Assembly: GCA_034359265.1 (NCBI GenBank)
Contig: CP136890.1
Location: 51,479,001 to 51,543,000, forward strand
From: Canna indica
Lineage: Eukaryota; Streptophyta; Magnoliopsida; Zingiberales; Cannaceae
Length of the DNA: 64,000 bases
Direction: 5' to 3'
Within the stretch, counting starts at the first letter, position 1; each line of letters opens with the position of its first letter. Below, in pieces: positions 46,021 through 57,940 of this stretch. The notes beneath the pieces are model-generated. The model was not told the origin of the DNA and did no database searches. It saw only the letters and a program-made list of their open reading frames with translations. The position numbers and the translations under genes are program-made.

Positions 46021-46081
46021 ATTTGCTTTTGTTAATTAATACGATTAAGAACGGCCTGGAATAGGAGGAAAAGGTCTTATT

Positions 46082-47541
46082 TGCAGGAGAAATGGTCACA
46101 CTAGAGGGGGGGTTGAATAGTGTGTTTACTAATTCTATTTGCCTATTTCGATTTTAGACGTTTTTTGAATTATTTAGGCAAATTATAATTTTACGATTGG
46201 ATGCGGAAGCAAGATAAATAATTAAGCACAAATAGAGTATCAATGCAAACACACAAATTTATAGTGGTTCAGCCCCAATGCCTACTCCACTACCTAAGCA
46301 CCCCGCTTATGATTTCCAAACTAGGTTTACTAGATTAATTATTATTTCCCTTACAATGAGGATTTTGACTCAAAGAGTCGCACTCTCGACCTAAGGCACT
46401 TCCACACCCGGAAGTCTTCGCCTTCTTATCAAGAGCACTCTTCCATCTCAACCCTAAGGGATACCTCAACTAATCGTAGTAAAACAAGGTTTACACAAGT
46501 GGCTTTACACCTTCACAGTAAGGTAACCACTCACACAACAAGACCTAACAACTTAGGTCTTACTCAAACTCAAATTCAAATAAAATAATATCCAAATAAC
46601 AATTAAAATACAATCAAAAGAGCTTAAGAAATGAGAGAGGAACCACAACTCTTTTCCAAGCCTTCAACGCCTTCAACTCGTCAAGAGGTAGAGCTCGTAT
46701 TAAAACCCGAGTTGAGGAAGACAACTGGGTGCTTGAGAAAATATTCACGGAAGAACAGATCACTATTGATCGATCCTTTGAAGGCTCAAATCTCCCTTTA
46801 GAATGCTCAATCAAATCTGTAAGAGTGGGAGAGGCATTTAAATGAGTTATATGAGGTATATTTATACCCTCTCAAAGAAATGATAGCTCAACGGGCTAAA
46901 ATTTAGCCGTTACAGCCACTTGATCGATTGGCAAGTCGACTGACCGATCGACCACTTAGAGCGACTGCTGCTTATTCTCTCTGTGCGGTCGACCGCCAGA
47001 CGCAAACTTTGCGTTCCCCCAATCCAGTCGACCGCCCGGTCGACCGACGCAAGTTGCATCTTTAGCTATCTGCAGTTCGGTCGATTGATCGATCGATCGA
47101 CGAAGCTACTGCCAATTTTTAGCCTCAGTCGATCAACTGCCTGGTCAACCAAAGTAGCTACTGCCGCTTTTTACCCCTATTCGGTCGACCACCCGGTCGA
47201 CCGAACCTAGGCTGAAATTGTTTTTTCAGCCATTTTTATTGCGCGCTTTATTTTTGAGTTCCGGCTTTCAACGTGCGTCATCTTGGAGAGCTTTTCATGT
47301 GATCTTTGAGCTCATCCAATACGTCTTTGGTGCATACATCGAACTTTGAGATGTTCCACGACGAACCCGAGCGCGACGATCAATGTCCTTCCGATTTTTT
47401 GATTTCTTTCGATTTTTCCGATCGAGGACATCGAACGTTAATCAATATGAAACCTGAAAGATTTCTCGACAAAATATTAGTTCCATTCTTGTTATCATCA
47501 AAACTGAGATTAAGGCCAATGTTGAAAACCTAAAGCCAACA
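46082..47541 (-). repeat. Third, diverged SIRE-like LTR
   Basis: It begins near 'ggagaaatggtcacac', the counterpart of GGCGAAATGATCACAC at 38303, and ends CTAAAGCCAACA. The same landmarks occur in order (TTTATAGTGGTTC, the CACCCCGCTTA box, GTCGAC-rich block at 46920-47210), but it is clearly more diverged and its palindromes are fewer. It is a solo LTR or the remains of a second element. Confidence 0.75.
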
Positions 47542-47944
47542 TTATTAAGTTTATATAGAACATCTCAATGAATACAATGATGATTGAGGTTCCTTTATTG
47601 GCAATCATAAATTGTTATAGAATGTATGCTGTAAAATATGAGGCTTGATTATGGTTTCTAGGATGTATAAATGAGATTTGATGAGAACTTGAAGATCATT
47701 TTGAATTTTTGATTTTCAGATATTTCATATTTTAAAAATATTTGGTTCAGAATGAATATAGATTGGTATTAGCACTGGTACTATTGGATAATAGATATAT
47801 TCATTTTCTTCTCTTTTTGATGAATCTTGCATTCATTTCATAGGCAAATAAATATTGATAGATAGATAAACAGACATATCCAATTTCTATATATTTTATT
47901 GCATTAACTTTTGATTTTTTAAATCAATAAATCAAATATATTTT

Positions 47945-49107
47945 GGGTAAATTACATTGATATCCTTGAGGTTCCAACGAAATTACATTGATCTCCCCTC
48001 TATTTGTCCAGGTGACATTCACCTCCCCTATAGCTAATTGTCATGGGCCAATTATTTTGTGCGGAAGAACCCGTACGGCACTTTTGCATCCCGTGCAAGG
48101 GATAAGCCTATCATATCGAATTCGTCCCGAATTGAGCTTCCCGACTTAACATCGCGAGACATATGTTAGTCCACGTACTAACCTCGTGTTTCATATACGT
48201 GCCCCCAAAAGATCATGTTGGCTGAATGATATTAAAGGCGTAAAGTAAAACAACATTACATGACTACAGACGCAAGAAAACATAAAATCGGGTGTAAGAT
48301 GAGCTACGCAATTGTCTTGGGCGAAGATCGACATGTCGTATGCCCATATTGGCCACTCGTTCGTCTCAGCCCAAGGCAACCGTTTTGTTTGTCAATGCTC
48401 TCCTACATTATACAAGAGACCCCTAACCTCCAAGTGTCACCCCCAAGGTTCCCAAAAGCACGAGGAGCATGACAAAATCATGGTCATGCGAGATGTTGAT
48501 TTTCCATGGCCACGGCCATGACGAATGCATGAAAATTGCTCCGCTTAGCCGTAACGCACGCACCAAGCGTCGAATGACCTCGAAATGTATCCAACTCGTA
48601 CCGTCATGATTCTGTCATTGCTCGAGGGCATCGAAAAGACTCTAACATTTAACGGTGTTAAATAGAGCTTGTTAATAATGTGATTTCTCACTTACGTCCC
48701 TTATTGAAAAATCATTAAAATGCATTCATAAAATAATTGAATAAATATTTTAAAAATAAATATTTGAGATAAATTATTTTATTATTTAATATTCTTCACG
48801 AAATTAATGTTGGTTGAATGTGAAAATTAAAATATTAAACACTCATGGGTGAGAATACGAGGGAATGAAAGTTAAATCACACAAGGGTATTTTTGTCATT
48901 TAAAATAAGTAAAAACTATAAATATTTTAAAAATGTCATTAGTGAGCATATGCAGTGCACGTAACCGACTTCATTAACATTTTTCATTAGTATAGGAGGT
49001 CTATGTAATTTTTTATAAAACTCAATGGGTCATAAGATAAAATTACAAATAGAGAAAAGACCAATGTAATTTAACTGAACATCAGGAGAGGTCAGTGTAA
49101 TTTACTC
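47945..49107. mobile_element. Mutator-like element with 9-bp target duplication
   Basis: Ends GGGTAAATTACATTGAT and the inverted ACACTGACC...AATTTACTC form a TIR of about 50 bp with mismatches. ATATATTTT flanks it exactly on both sides (47936-47944 and 49108-49116). No transposase is present. The interior holds an LTR-like block (48039-48647) unrelated to the ends. Confidence 0.72.
48039..48647. repeat. Possible solo LTR inside the Mutator-like element
   Basis: The block is richer in GC than its surroundings, begins TGTCATGGGCC and ends CTCTAACA, giving TG...CA borders. The 5-bp flanks (CTAAT and TTTAA) do not match, so the borders are a guess. No coding sequence is convincing. Confidence 0.35.
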
Positions 49108-49116
49108 ATATATTTT

Positions 49117-51584
49117 TCATCACATAACATAAAATAGTTGGTGGAAAATATTGCTATGTATTTCTAATCTCACAATCTTTTAGCTACACCAACTGCACTC
49201 ATTACTATCAAAAAGTTATAGGAAAAGTATGCGTGCTTGATTGCATAGCATGATCATTATATTGATATATAAAATCACGGCTAAATATGTTGGGATAAAA
49301 AAGATTTTCTAGACGATCAACCTATCTGTTGTAATCACAATTAAATGATTCTAATAGATAAAGCAATGCAGGACCTAGGTCTTTTTTTTCCTTAAAATTT
49401 GCTTCGTAGAATTAGGCTATGATGTCATGATACAAAATTCATGTTATTAAATTTCGCTAAGCACACACACAATCACACAAAGAAGAGATGGGAGAGAATA
49501 ACACAAGAATTTTAACGAGGTTTGGCCAATGATGCCTATGTCATTAGGGCAAGAGCACAGAGCATTTTTCACTATTTCAAATGAAAGTGTACCGATTCGA
49601 TTTTCTTTTATAAACTCGTAAAAAAAAATTTGTGAAATTTTAAATCACAACTGGATCAAATGAACCTCAACAAATACAGAATAATGCAACAGATCTTTTT
49701 TTTCTTCCAATTATCGGCCGAATCCCTTCGCTACCACACATATCTCTTTTTTTCTTCAAATTCAGATTGCACCACAAATTCTTCGGCCCAAGTCATAGTT
49801 CGGATCCATCAAAATTCAATATACAAAAGATACCAATTCACTCTCAATAAGATGATGTTAATGTTTTAAAAATGAGAACAAATTGGCTGATTAAGTTCCT
49901 AACCGTTTGCATTTTATATCAAAATTGATTTGGTCAAACATCAATCACACTTATAAAACTATATAATTAGTTTTAATATTGGGTTAATATCCCAATCAAC
50001 CAAAAACTAGTTTTTTTTTTTAAATTTTCTATTCGAAATCAAAACTAACATGATTTAACTATATTCAAAATTAAAAATTTCATTTTGAATAAGATGCTCA
50101 ATCTGAATTTATCACCCTCGCAAGTAATAAATTTTGATGAAACCTTCAATGAAATTTAATTATGAGTCAAACTTCTTGTTTAATGGATATGCAGATAAAT
50201 TAAGATTTAATTAAAAAATTAATTTTATAACATAATTGTTATAAAATATATATAGGTACGAGAATACACATAATGAGCATTATAAGAAATATAGAAAATA
50301 AAAAATATGAGCATAAAACGCTAATTAAGGATCAAAATATCAGATCATAACCCATTGATAACATGGATAGATATTTAATCATTAAACTACTAGATGATCA
50401 AGCGTATCCATTGAAATTATATATCCCCGTAACAAATTAAAGCACAACTAAGGGAAGTGGTGCTCTTGGAAATTGAATACAAGCCTGAGTAAAGTAAAAT
50501 GACCTATAAGTTAGGAGTTGTGTTAATCATTGGTTCCGCTTAATTATATATTATTTTGCATTTTAACTTTATGATACCTAAATTTGGGTATCTTCTCATT
50601 TCTCAATCTGAACGGAACAGTTTATGCAAATAGCTTGATATTTTGCTGAAAATATGCTAATATAAGCAAGAAAAAAAAGGAAAAAGATTTAGAGGATAAA
50701 TTATAAGAGAGCGTTTGATATGAGATAATCTAAATGAATTATTGATAATCTTAGTTAAAATTATTTGAGCCCCATCAGATTACTGTGTTTGATTAAAATA
50801 GATTTCTGATAATTTGAATGTCCATGGTAATTTGCATTACCATTCAAGTGATAATTCACATTATCAAAGGAGGAAATATCTATGTTGATTACCAGTAAAA
50901 TGATAATGCTATTTTTTTATTTTTGACTAAAATATCCTCAACTAAAATATCCTCTATTGACATAGAAAAAAAATCATCGTCTCATCTCATAATAAATTGA
51001 TAATCTCTATTTTTTTATTTTTTTTTAATTTGAGAATATTTTAATTAAAGATATAAGTTTTCTAATAATTTTTTTTTATACCAAATAAAATTATAATAAT
51101 CTATTAGGATAATAATTTATATTTTCAGTAATCTCATATCTTATAAATAATCTATTAAAGTATCACATGGAAAATGAAAAAAATCGATTAAATAGATGTA
51201 TGCTTGGAAGAGATGAAAAATTGAAAACCTGTGAAAAGTTATATCGTCGGATCTTTCAAAATATCTTAACGTATATACCCGACTCCACTCGACCCGGCCC
51301 GATCCATCAGGCTAAGCTAGCTTTTCTCAGGCAACCGGGTCGCCATATCTCCTCCAATCCATAACGCGAAGAAGAGCAGCGATGGCTTCTTCTTCTCCCC
51401 CGCTTCCCACGTCTTTCGAACATCAAAATGATTAAACCAAGACGCTTTAATTAATTTGTCTATTTTTTTATCGGCCTTTTGTTGTTGGACCTTCCTTCTG
51501 CTTCCCCGTCTTTTCTCATCAAAGATCGGAGATCTAGGGTTCCCCCTGATTCGATCGCGTTTCATCGACGCAACCGTAGCCGTT
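49117..51584. other. AT-rich intergenic DNA and VPS16 upstream region
   Basis: About 49460-49600 resembles a worn copia LTR (the 'aacgaggtttggccaatgatgcctatg' type phrase). About 50690-51160 has MITE-like inverted ends around 'gatatgagat'. A GC-rich stretch from 51290 is probably the 5' UTR and promoter of the VPS16-like gene. No other exon is supported. Confidence 0.45.
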
Positions 51585-54500
51585 ATGGCGGCCGTCTCCG
51601 TCGCCGGGGAGTGGCAGCTCCTCTACAACCGCTTCTACCGCAAGCTCACCATATACTCCATGGAGTAGGGCCGCATCGACCTCTCCCGCCACCGCGTCGC
51701 CGCTGCCCCCTTCGGCGGCCCCGTCGCTGCTATCCGCGACGACTCCAAGATCGTTCAGCTCTACGCCGAGTCCGCTCGCCGCAAGCTTCTCATTTTCAAT
51801 GCTGCCGGCTGCCCCCTTGCCTCCGCCGTTTGAGACCGCCCCGTCGGTCGCCTCGTCGGCATGGCCTGGACCGACGACCAGGTCCTCGTCTGCGTCGTCC
51901 AGGACGGCACTGTCTACCGCTACAATGTTCACGCCGAGCTCTGCGCCCCGCAGTTCTCCATGGGGAAGGAGTGCTTCGAGCAGGGCGTCGTCGAGTGCGT
52001 TTTCTGGGGAAACGGCATGATTTGCATCACCGAGGGGTTCCAGATCTTCTGCGTTCCTGATTTTAAAAATCCGGTGCCGTGCAAGCTCGCTGATCCCGGG
52101 ATCGAGGAGTATCCGCTGTGTTTGGCCGTCATTGAACCGCAGTATACGATGTCCGGGAACGTGGAGGTGCTGCTCGGAGTTGGGGATCACGTGCTGGTGG
52201 TGGAGGAGGACGGGGTGCAGCAGCTCGGGGTCGGAGTGGGGCCTTTTCAGAAGATGGCTGTCTCTCAGAATGGGAAGTATCTAGCAACATTCACCCACGA
52301 TGGACGGCTGCTGGTCATCCTGACGGATTTCTCTAGAATCATCTTCGACTATACTTAGCGAGGTCAGTGAATGTTGACTCACCATCATCCTTTCTCTGCA
52401 CTATTCTGTTTCATTCCACTGCATATTCAGATAATTATGATACTAGTTAACAGTTTGCTATTACTACAGTGTCATTCATGAAGCTACCAATTGACTATAC
52501 CCGATATGTAAATAAGTCCAAATTTCTTCATACTTTATAGTTTGGACAGTTTGGATCTAATATCATGTTATCTTTTAAGATTAACTGCATTCTACTATCC
52601 TAGCCATAGTTGTCGAGGGCGAAAAGCGCAGGGACCCGCAAAGGTCCCCGGGAGCTATAGCGCATACCGCAGCGCGAAGCCCACACTTCATTGAAATAAG
52701 GCGCAAAATAAAAACATAGGTATATATTTCATGTATACACCAAAAATACCAATATATTCCAACTATCATAAAGAATAACAACTAAATATTCAAAAATGAT
52801 GAAGACCAAAGGTATAAAAAGAAATCATGTTGATAAGATAAGATAAATCAAGCAAAACATCGTAAATCAACCATAAGGGATAAGTCTAAAAGTTAGCAAA
52901 ACAAAGTTTTAAAACTTAGAATTCACATTTTAAGCTCCAAAATTTCCCCAAAATCCCAACTCTATTCAACATCGTCGAGATTGTCATCCTCAAGGTTAAT
53001 CTCATCATCCACATCAAGACCATGAGAGCCATAGAGTTCACTGTCCTTCTCCTCTTCCGCTTCCGTATCAATTTGGTTGGCTCTAAATTCTCCATTTTCA
53101 TCGTTTTTTGGAATTTCTATCAACTTGTCTTCCAAAAAAACTCGTCTTTCCAAGGAAAAAGGATGAAGTTGAAGAAACAAAATTCCTTCAGCGTAACAAT
53201 GTAGCACGCTTTTTGCTGCGCTGCACTTTAAGCGCATAGTGCCGCATAGCGCGCTACGTTGAAGTCTACTGCGCTATAGCACACTATTTGCGCAATTGAC
53301 AACTATGATCCTAGCCTAGGCTTGGGCATAGTTAGCTATTTGTACTTTCCAAAATACATAATGGCATTACTGTAGGACACAATTCAACATCCCGATTTAA
53401 AAAACTTTACTTAGAATTCTTTTGCATGCAAGATCTTAGTCTTTAAGGAGGATGCTTCATAAGCCATGATCTTGTTTGCTTATAGGTTTAATTGGAACTT
53501 GATATTTAACTAGTGCCTTTATTGCATATAACACTCAATTTGTTTGGTAATTTATGATGCAGAATAGAATTTATCCAGTAGTTTTTTTAATAGACTTAAT
53601 GATGTTTCTTGATTTCTGTCTTTCTCATGCTCTTGGGCTTTGTTTGGCATTGGGCTTAAATTCCCATTGGAGTTATTCCTTAGGAAAGATAAACCCAAGA
53701 AAGCTATTCCTTAGAAGAATAATCTTCGTATTTTTGAAGATCCTGTTTGCTATGCAGCAAAAGTATAAGACAGTAAAAATTTATTGTCATTACTGGAGCA
53801 GTGGAGCCTTTAAAATATTGTATGTTTAAATCCCAAGTGATGGGAGATCCTTGTTGGGTTTTCTGTTCCCACGCATATAGGAAATAATAATTCATAACAT
53901 GAGATACTTCCATGTAGTGGGAATGAAAGATGGTTTTTTTCCCCCCCCCAAAGAAAGCACCCATATAAAATGAGGCTATAAAGGATCATCTAGTCATCTC
54001 TATGGACCCTGTTCCAAGAAATGAATTGGAAGGCTCAAAGAAGAGGTAAAGATCATGCCTGTTGGAACCATTGGATTTTGTGTTGAAAGTTAAAGTTAAG
54101 ACAGGTGATAATTGTGGCTTACTGTTCAGATAGAAAAAAGGAATTGAAAAGTTGAACAGACCATTGTTATCCTGGCCAGCTGAATAGTTAACTGTTGGTG
54201 GAATTGTGAGCTCCTTCATTCTCTTGCACAGTTGTGCAGATTGGCACTTATTTCATATGTGATGCACGTTTAAATTCAGCAGACAGGCTGCCAAAAATTG
54301 TTATAGGACTGCTATAGGGGTAAGGTTGTGGACACTGACCCTTTTTAGACTTTGCATAGTAGCAGCCTTGTATGCTGGCCCAACCTACAAAGTATCATAT
54401 GGCAAACTCATGCCTATTCATACATAGATGTGCTACTCAATAAATCAATAATTGCTTACATTCTAGAATCCAATGCCTTAAGACAATAGTATAGACAATA

Positions 54501-55116
54501 TATGTATTTATGTATAAATTATGAAACCTATTTTTTTTGGATTGCAACTTTTCCATGTTCGGAACCGTCACTTCACATTGTTTGATTAAGTGACTTGATG
54601 TGGATATTTTGTTTGCCTTTATTTTATCATGTTTATTTTGTTAGTTCATATTTCATTTAATGTCATGCTCTTGGACATTTACCGAATGCACATTGATGTT
54701 TGTAATTAGGGAAAGAAAAGACACTTTTTGTGTTCCATTATCAACAGTAAACAAATAAACTGTTTTTGACTGGGCTATGTACTTGGAGATATTTCCTTAC
54801 AGATACTTTAATTTTCCTTACAGTCATCATTGCCTCCTGAACAAATAGCTTGGTGTGGGTTGGACAGCGTTCTACTTTACTGGGATGAAAAAGAGCTTCT
54901 AATGGTGGGTCCTAATGGAAACCCAGTGAGCTATTTGTATGATGAACCCATAAGACTCATTCCTGAGTGCGATGGTGTGAAAATTCTTTCAAATTCAAGC
55001 ATGGAGTTCCTTCAGCGAGTTCCTGACTCTACTGTTTCTATCTTCCAAGTTGGTAGCACATACCAGCAGCTTTGCTTTATGATGTTCTAGAGCACTTTGA
55101 CAAACGCAGTGCCAAG
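51585..55116 (+). pseudogene. VPS16: VPS16 N-terminal pseudogene
   Basis: Exon 1 (51585-52362) and exon 2 (54824-55116) encode the N-terminal beta-propeller of plant VPS16, the class C core subunit of HOPS and CORVET tethering complexes on vacuolar and endosomal membranes. Family landmarks: MAAVSVAGEWQLLYNRFYRK at the start, RDDSKIVQLYAES, VQDGTVYRYNVHAEL, FEQGVVECVFWGNG, then LDSVLLYWDEKELLMVGP and RLIPECDGVKIL. Lesions: TAG at 51666 and TGA at 51831, each replacing a Trp codon by a G-to-A change; one extra base near 52357 creating a stop; one missing base near 55058 in exon 2. Only about 350 of some 850 residues are present, and no later exons were found. Exon 1 is GC-rich. The locus is almost certainly dead. 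Confidence 0.88.
52605..53307. mobile_element. hAT-like element in the VPS16 pseudogene intron
   Basis: Ends CATAGTTGTC and GACAACTATG are perfect 10-bp inverted repeats, and ATCCTAGC is duplicated exactly on both sides (52597-52604 and 53308-53315), the 8-bp length expected for hAT. The subterminal DNA repeats AGCGC/GCGCT motifs. A 91-codon minus-strand frame (52962-53237) ends in an acidic tail (EINLEDDNLDDVE) and may be the end of a lost transposase or a captured sequence. Confidence 0.82.
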
Positions 55117-57688
55117 GTATCTTCCTAATTAAAGATATTTATCTGTTTTTCACAAAATTAAGAGTACCTTTTTTCATGTTTTATCATCTGATCCGTTGAT
55201 TGCAAGTTGTGCTTTATGCATACATACAGATTTATTACTTTGGAATGTTCTTATGTATTTCCTTTTAGAGTTTCCTAATTCCTATATATATGGGCATACT
55301 TGTGATCTTTCACTGTTTTGCATGTTGCTATATTAACGCATGATTGCAGTTTAATGGCCACATATTGTACTTCTAAGAGCTTCTATTGTTGACACTATGG
55401 TTTAAAATACCGGTACTAGTACCGTACCGACACACGGTACGGACCGGTATGAAAATGCATATCGGTCGGGGTTTTTTTTTTGGTTAGAAATAACTCCAAG
55501 TCTCCAATAACACATAATTGATGAAGAAATGCTTAAAATCAATATTCAAATGTCAAATACATGAATACAATGTTTAAAATGCGGACGAATGACGTCCGTC
55601 GTACCCATACATATCTTGGGCTTGGGAACATTCACGATTAAGGTAAACACCGTAGGTCTCTGATGCCCATATTTGAAAATTTTCTCATGGCATAATATCT
55701 TGGTATCCATTATACTACATTGACATTAGCGTTTTTTTGTTGGGATTTCAAGAACTAGACCATGTATCATCAATTGAGTAGGTACGGGATACAGAGTAGG
55801 TTGATTCAGAAACCTCTTACAAACTACTCATCATATTGTGATGGTAATCTTGCAAAGATGTCGGTCCACCTCCTCGACGCCGGCCTCTCTTCTCGTACAC
55901 CCGAGTTGTTCGTCCGGTTTTTTGATTGTAGGCTTGTAGCTTCTAATTGTTAAGGTTATCTTATTGTCTCACTTCTTTATTAATTTAAATGAATTTTCAT
56001 GTATTTATTATTTTAAAAATATAACAATTATAAAGTTATCTGCAAGAAACAATATTTTATATATCTTTATTAATTTTTCATAAATAGTATTAATAATATT
56101 GTTAAGCAAACTCTAGTTATTTATCTAATTATTAAACACAAAATTATATAATATGGGAAATACTTTTTTAATCATGTTCAATATTTTATCTAATTATCTA
56201 ATGATGTGTTCATAAAAATTAATCATCTATAAATTAAAGAAAAAATTTGAAAAATTAAGAATCTCGTGATGTTCATCTATGCATTTGTAAGTTATAAATT
56301 AAAAAATCTGAAATATAACATCAAACTATATCCTTTTAGTTTCTCTTTACTAACAAATTAAAGGGATAAAAAGGAAAGTCATCATGAATTTATTAGTTTC
56401 TCTTTACTTGAGATATTCATTATATCCTTTTAATACTTATTTTTTCTAATTTATTGTATCTAACTGTTGTTTGGTTCTAATGAACAAGGCTGACTACAAC
56501 AGACATTTTGGAGCTGAGGATGTTTTTTAGACCTTAAAACAAACACAGGTAAGAATGCATTGCATCTCATTGATTATTTAGTTTTGGATAATTGGAAATG
56601 GAGAATGGTGCAGCTGGTTTTTAGCTTTTAATTCATATCCAAACTCTAAAATTCTTACTTTGGTTTTTTCTTTGAAGTAAAAGAGCTCTGAAACCTCTCT
56701 CTGGATATTGTTATTAACTTATTATTATTATTTTTCAGTTTAGTCAGTATTTGATTAAACTTACTTAATAGTAATATTCACATATGAGCTAGGCTTTTAA
56801 AGGTTTACTTTTTCTTACTGATCAGTAAGCAATTCTGGTTCTTTCAAGAAATTTGAAACAATTGTTCTTATTACTTTGATCATGATTCTTGACTGTTGAG
56901 AAAAACAACAATGTGTACATTTAAGTTGACTGATGAGAAAAAATGCGCTTATTGTTTTTTCCTTCTATTAGTTTTAAATTGTGGTTTTTGCACATTGAAG
57001 GTTAAATTGAAAGCTACACATTCAACTTGTTTTTATATTTCTATACAACAATTTTGATGCTGTCCAGTGGCTCTAAAGGTGAATTGGCGTATTTCCATGG
57101 CTATCAGCCCTTACAGTTGGCCCATTCAACTTTTCTATGTCATTGGTTTTCTGTTAATTACTCTTGTATTCTGAGTTCAATTTTCATCTTAAGATTACAA
57201 TATGCAACCTTGTGGTCTTTGCATATTGAAAGCTAAGCTTTTTATATTATTGTAATTGACCTATTCATCATACATGAGGGAGGAAGGGTGGGGATGTAGG
57301 AACAGGGGTTTCACACATTACTTGCTACCTAGGGAGATATTGGAGGAGGGGGTTCAGTGGATTTCCTTGACTTAGAGGTGAAGTAATGGGTCCTGTAATC
57401 TATTCCTAGAGTCTTTCTGATTTTTTTTCTCTTTTATATCTTTGGTTTGATATATTTTAAATATTAGATATCTTACAGGAATCTTTTTAACACCAGCCTT
57501 TGTGTCTAAGCTCAATTTCTCCTATAATTTTGACAAATTATCATAGGTTTCATGGTAACTGTACTTGAGCTCAATTCTTCTTTTATGTTGAATGCATTTA
57601 TTTACATAATGTTAGCTAATCACTATGCCAGTAACTAAGCATGCCAACTTTGTTAAGTTAAAGATATTTTCTTAGTTTGTTTCACAGA
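55117..57688. other. Intergenic or intronic DNA downstream of the VPS16 pseudogene
   Basis: No VPS16 exon follows. At 55405-55470 there is a GC-rich palindromic patch (ACCGGTACTAGTACCG) of the kind at the ends of non-autonomous transposons, but a matching far end was not found. A short exon-like segment at 56491-56548 (between ...ACAAG and CAG|GTAAGA) has one internal stop. The rest is AT-rich. Confidence 0.4.
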
Positions 57689-57940
57689 TTAGTGGACGGT
57701 TTCTCTATTTCATCTGCTAATAGAGGTTTCGTCAGTGGAGCCAATGCAAGAAATAGCAGAAACTTTTCTGCCTTATCTCGGACCTCGTACTCGAACACTA
57801 CATGTTTATATGCTCCTCCATCCATTGAATTCTGTCAACTAAAGGGGTGCTCCAGATTGATTCATAATGCAACGCAGCGTGAAATATGTGCTCCAGTTTG
57901 TGCATCTAGGGAAAAGGGCAACTCCATGAGTGGAAATGAG
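57689..57940 (+). other. Orphan exon of an unrecognised gene
   Basis: An 84-codon open stretch lies between a strong acceptor (TTTGTTTCACAG|) and a donor (GAG|GTGAGC). It is rich in Ser, Arg and Asn at the start (GFSISSANRGFVSG, SRNFSALSRTSY) and then Cys-containing (EFCQLKGCSRLIH, REICAPVCASRE). The first half looks like part of an organelle-targeting region, which is an inference. I do not recognise the family, and no flanking exon is certain. Confidence 0.4.

Larger units (their letters stand above)
38299..47541 (-). mobile_element. Copia-like (SIRE/Maximus-type) element lacking pol, with extra LTR
   Basis: A minus-strand LTR element: 3' LTR 38299-39881, internal region 39882-44651 with gag but no recognisable protease, integrase or RT, primer site 44638-44649, and 5' LTR 44652-46020, which is truncated. 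A third, more diverged LTR follows at about 46082-47541. LTR termini are TGTTGGC and GCCAACA. The gag with a coiled-coil, the TTTTTGATGATGACAAAC stretch next to the 3' LTR and the LTR sequence around TTTATAGTGGTTCG resemble the SIRE/Maximus group. It would depend on proteins from another element. Confidence 0.78.

Noticed and set aside
48191..48521. Several short frames in the GC-richer block inside the second Mutator-like element
   Set aside because: Overlapping frames on both strands without a motif; the block looks like an LTR.
49450..49640. A copia LTR remnant
   Set aside because: A phrase typical of copia LTRs is present but neither border nor a partner could be found, so it is mentioned only in the intergenic entry.
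51479..52190. Long frames on both strands overlapping VPS16 exon 1
   Set aside because: GC-rich third positions keep shadow frames open; only the frame from 51585 matches a known protein.
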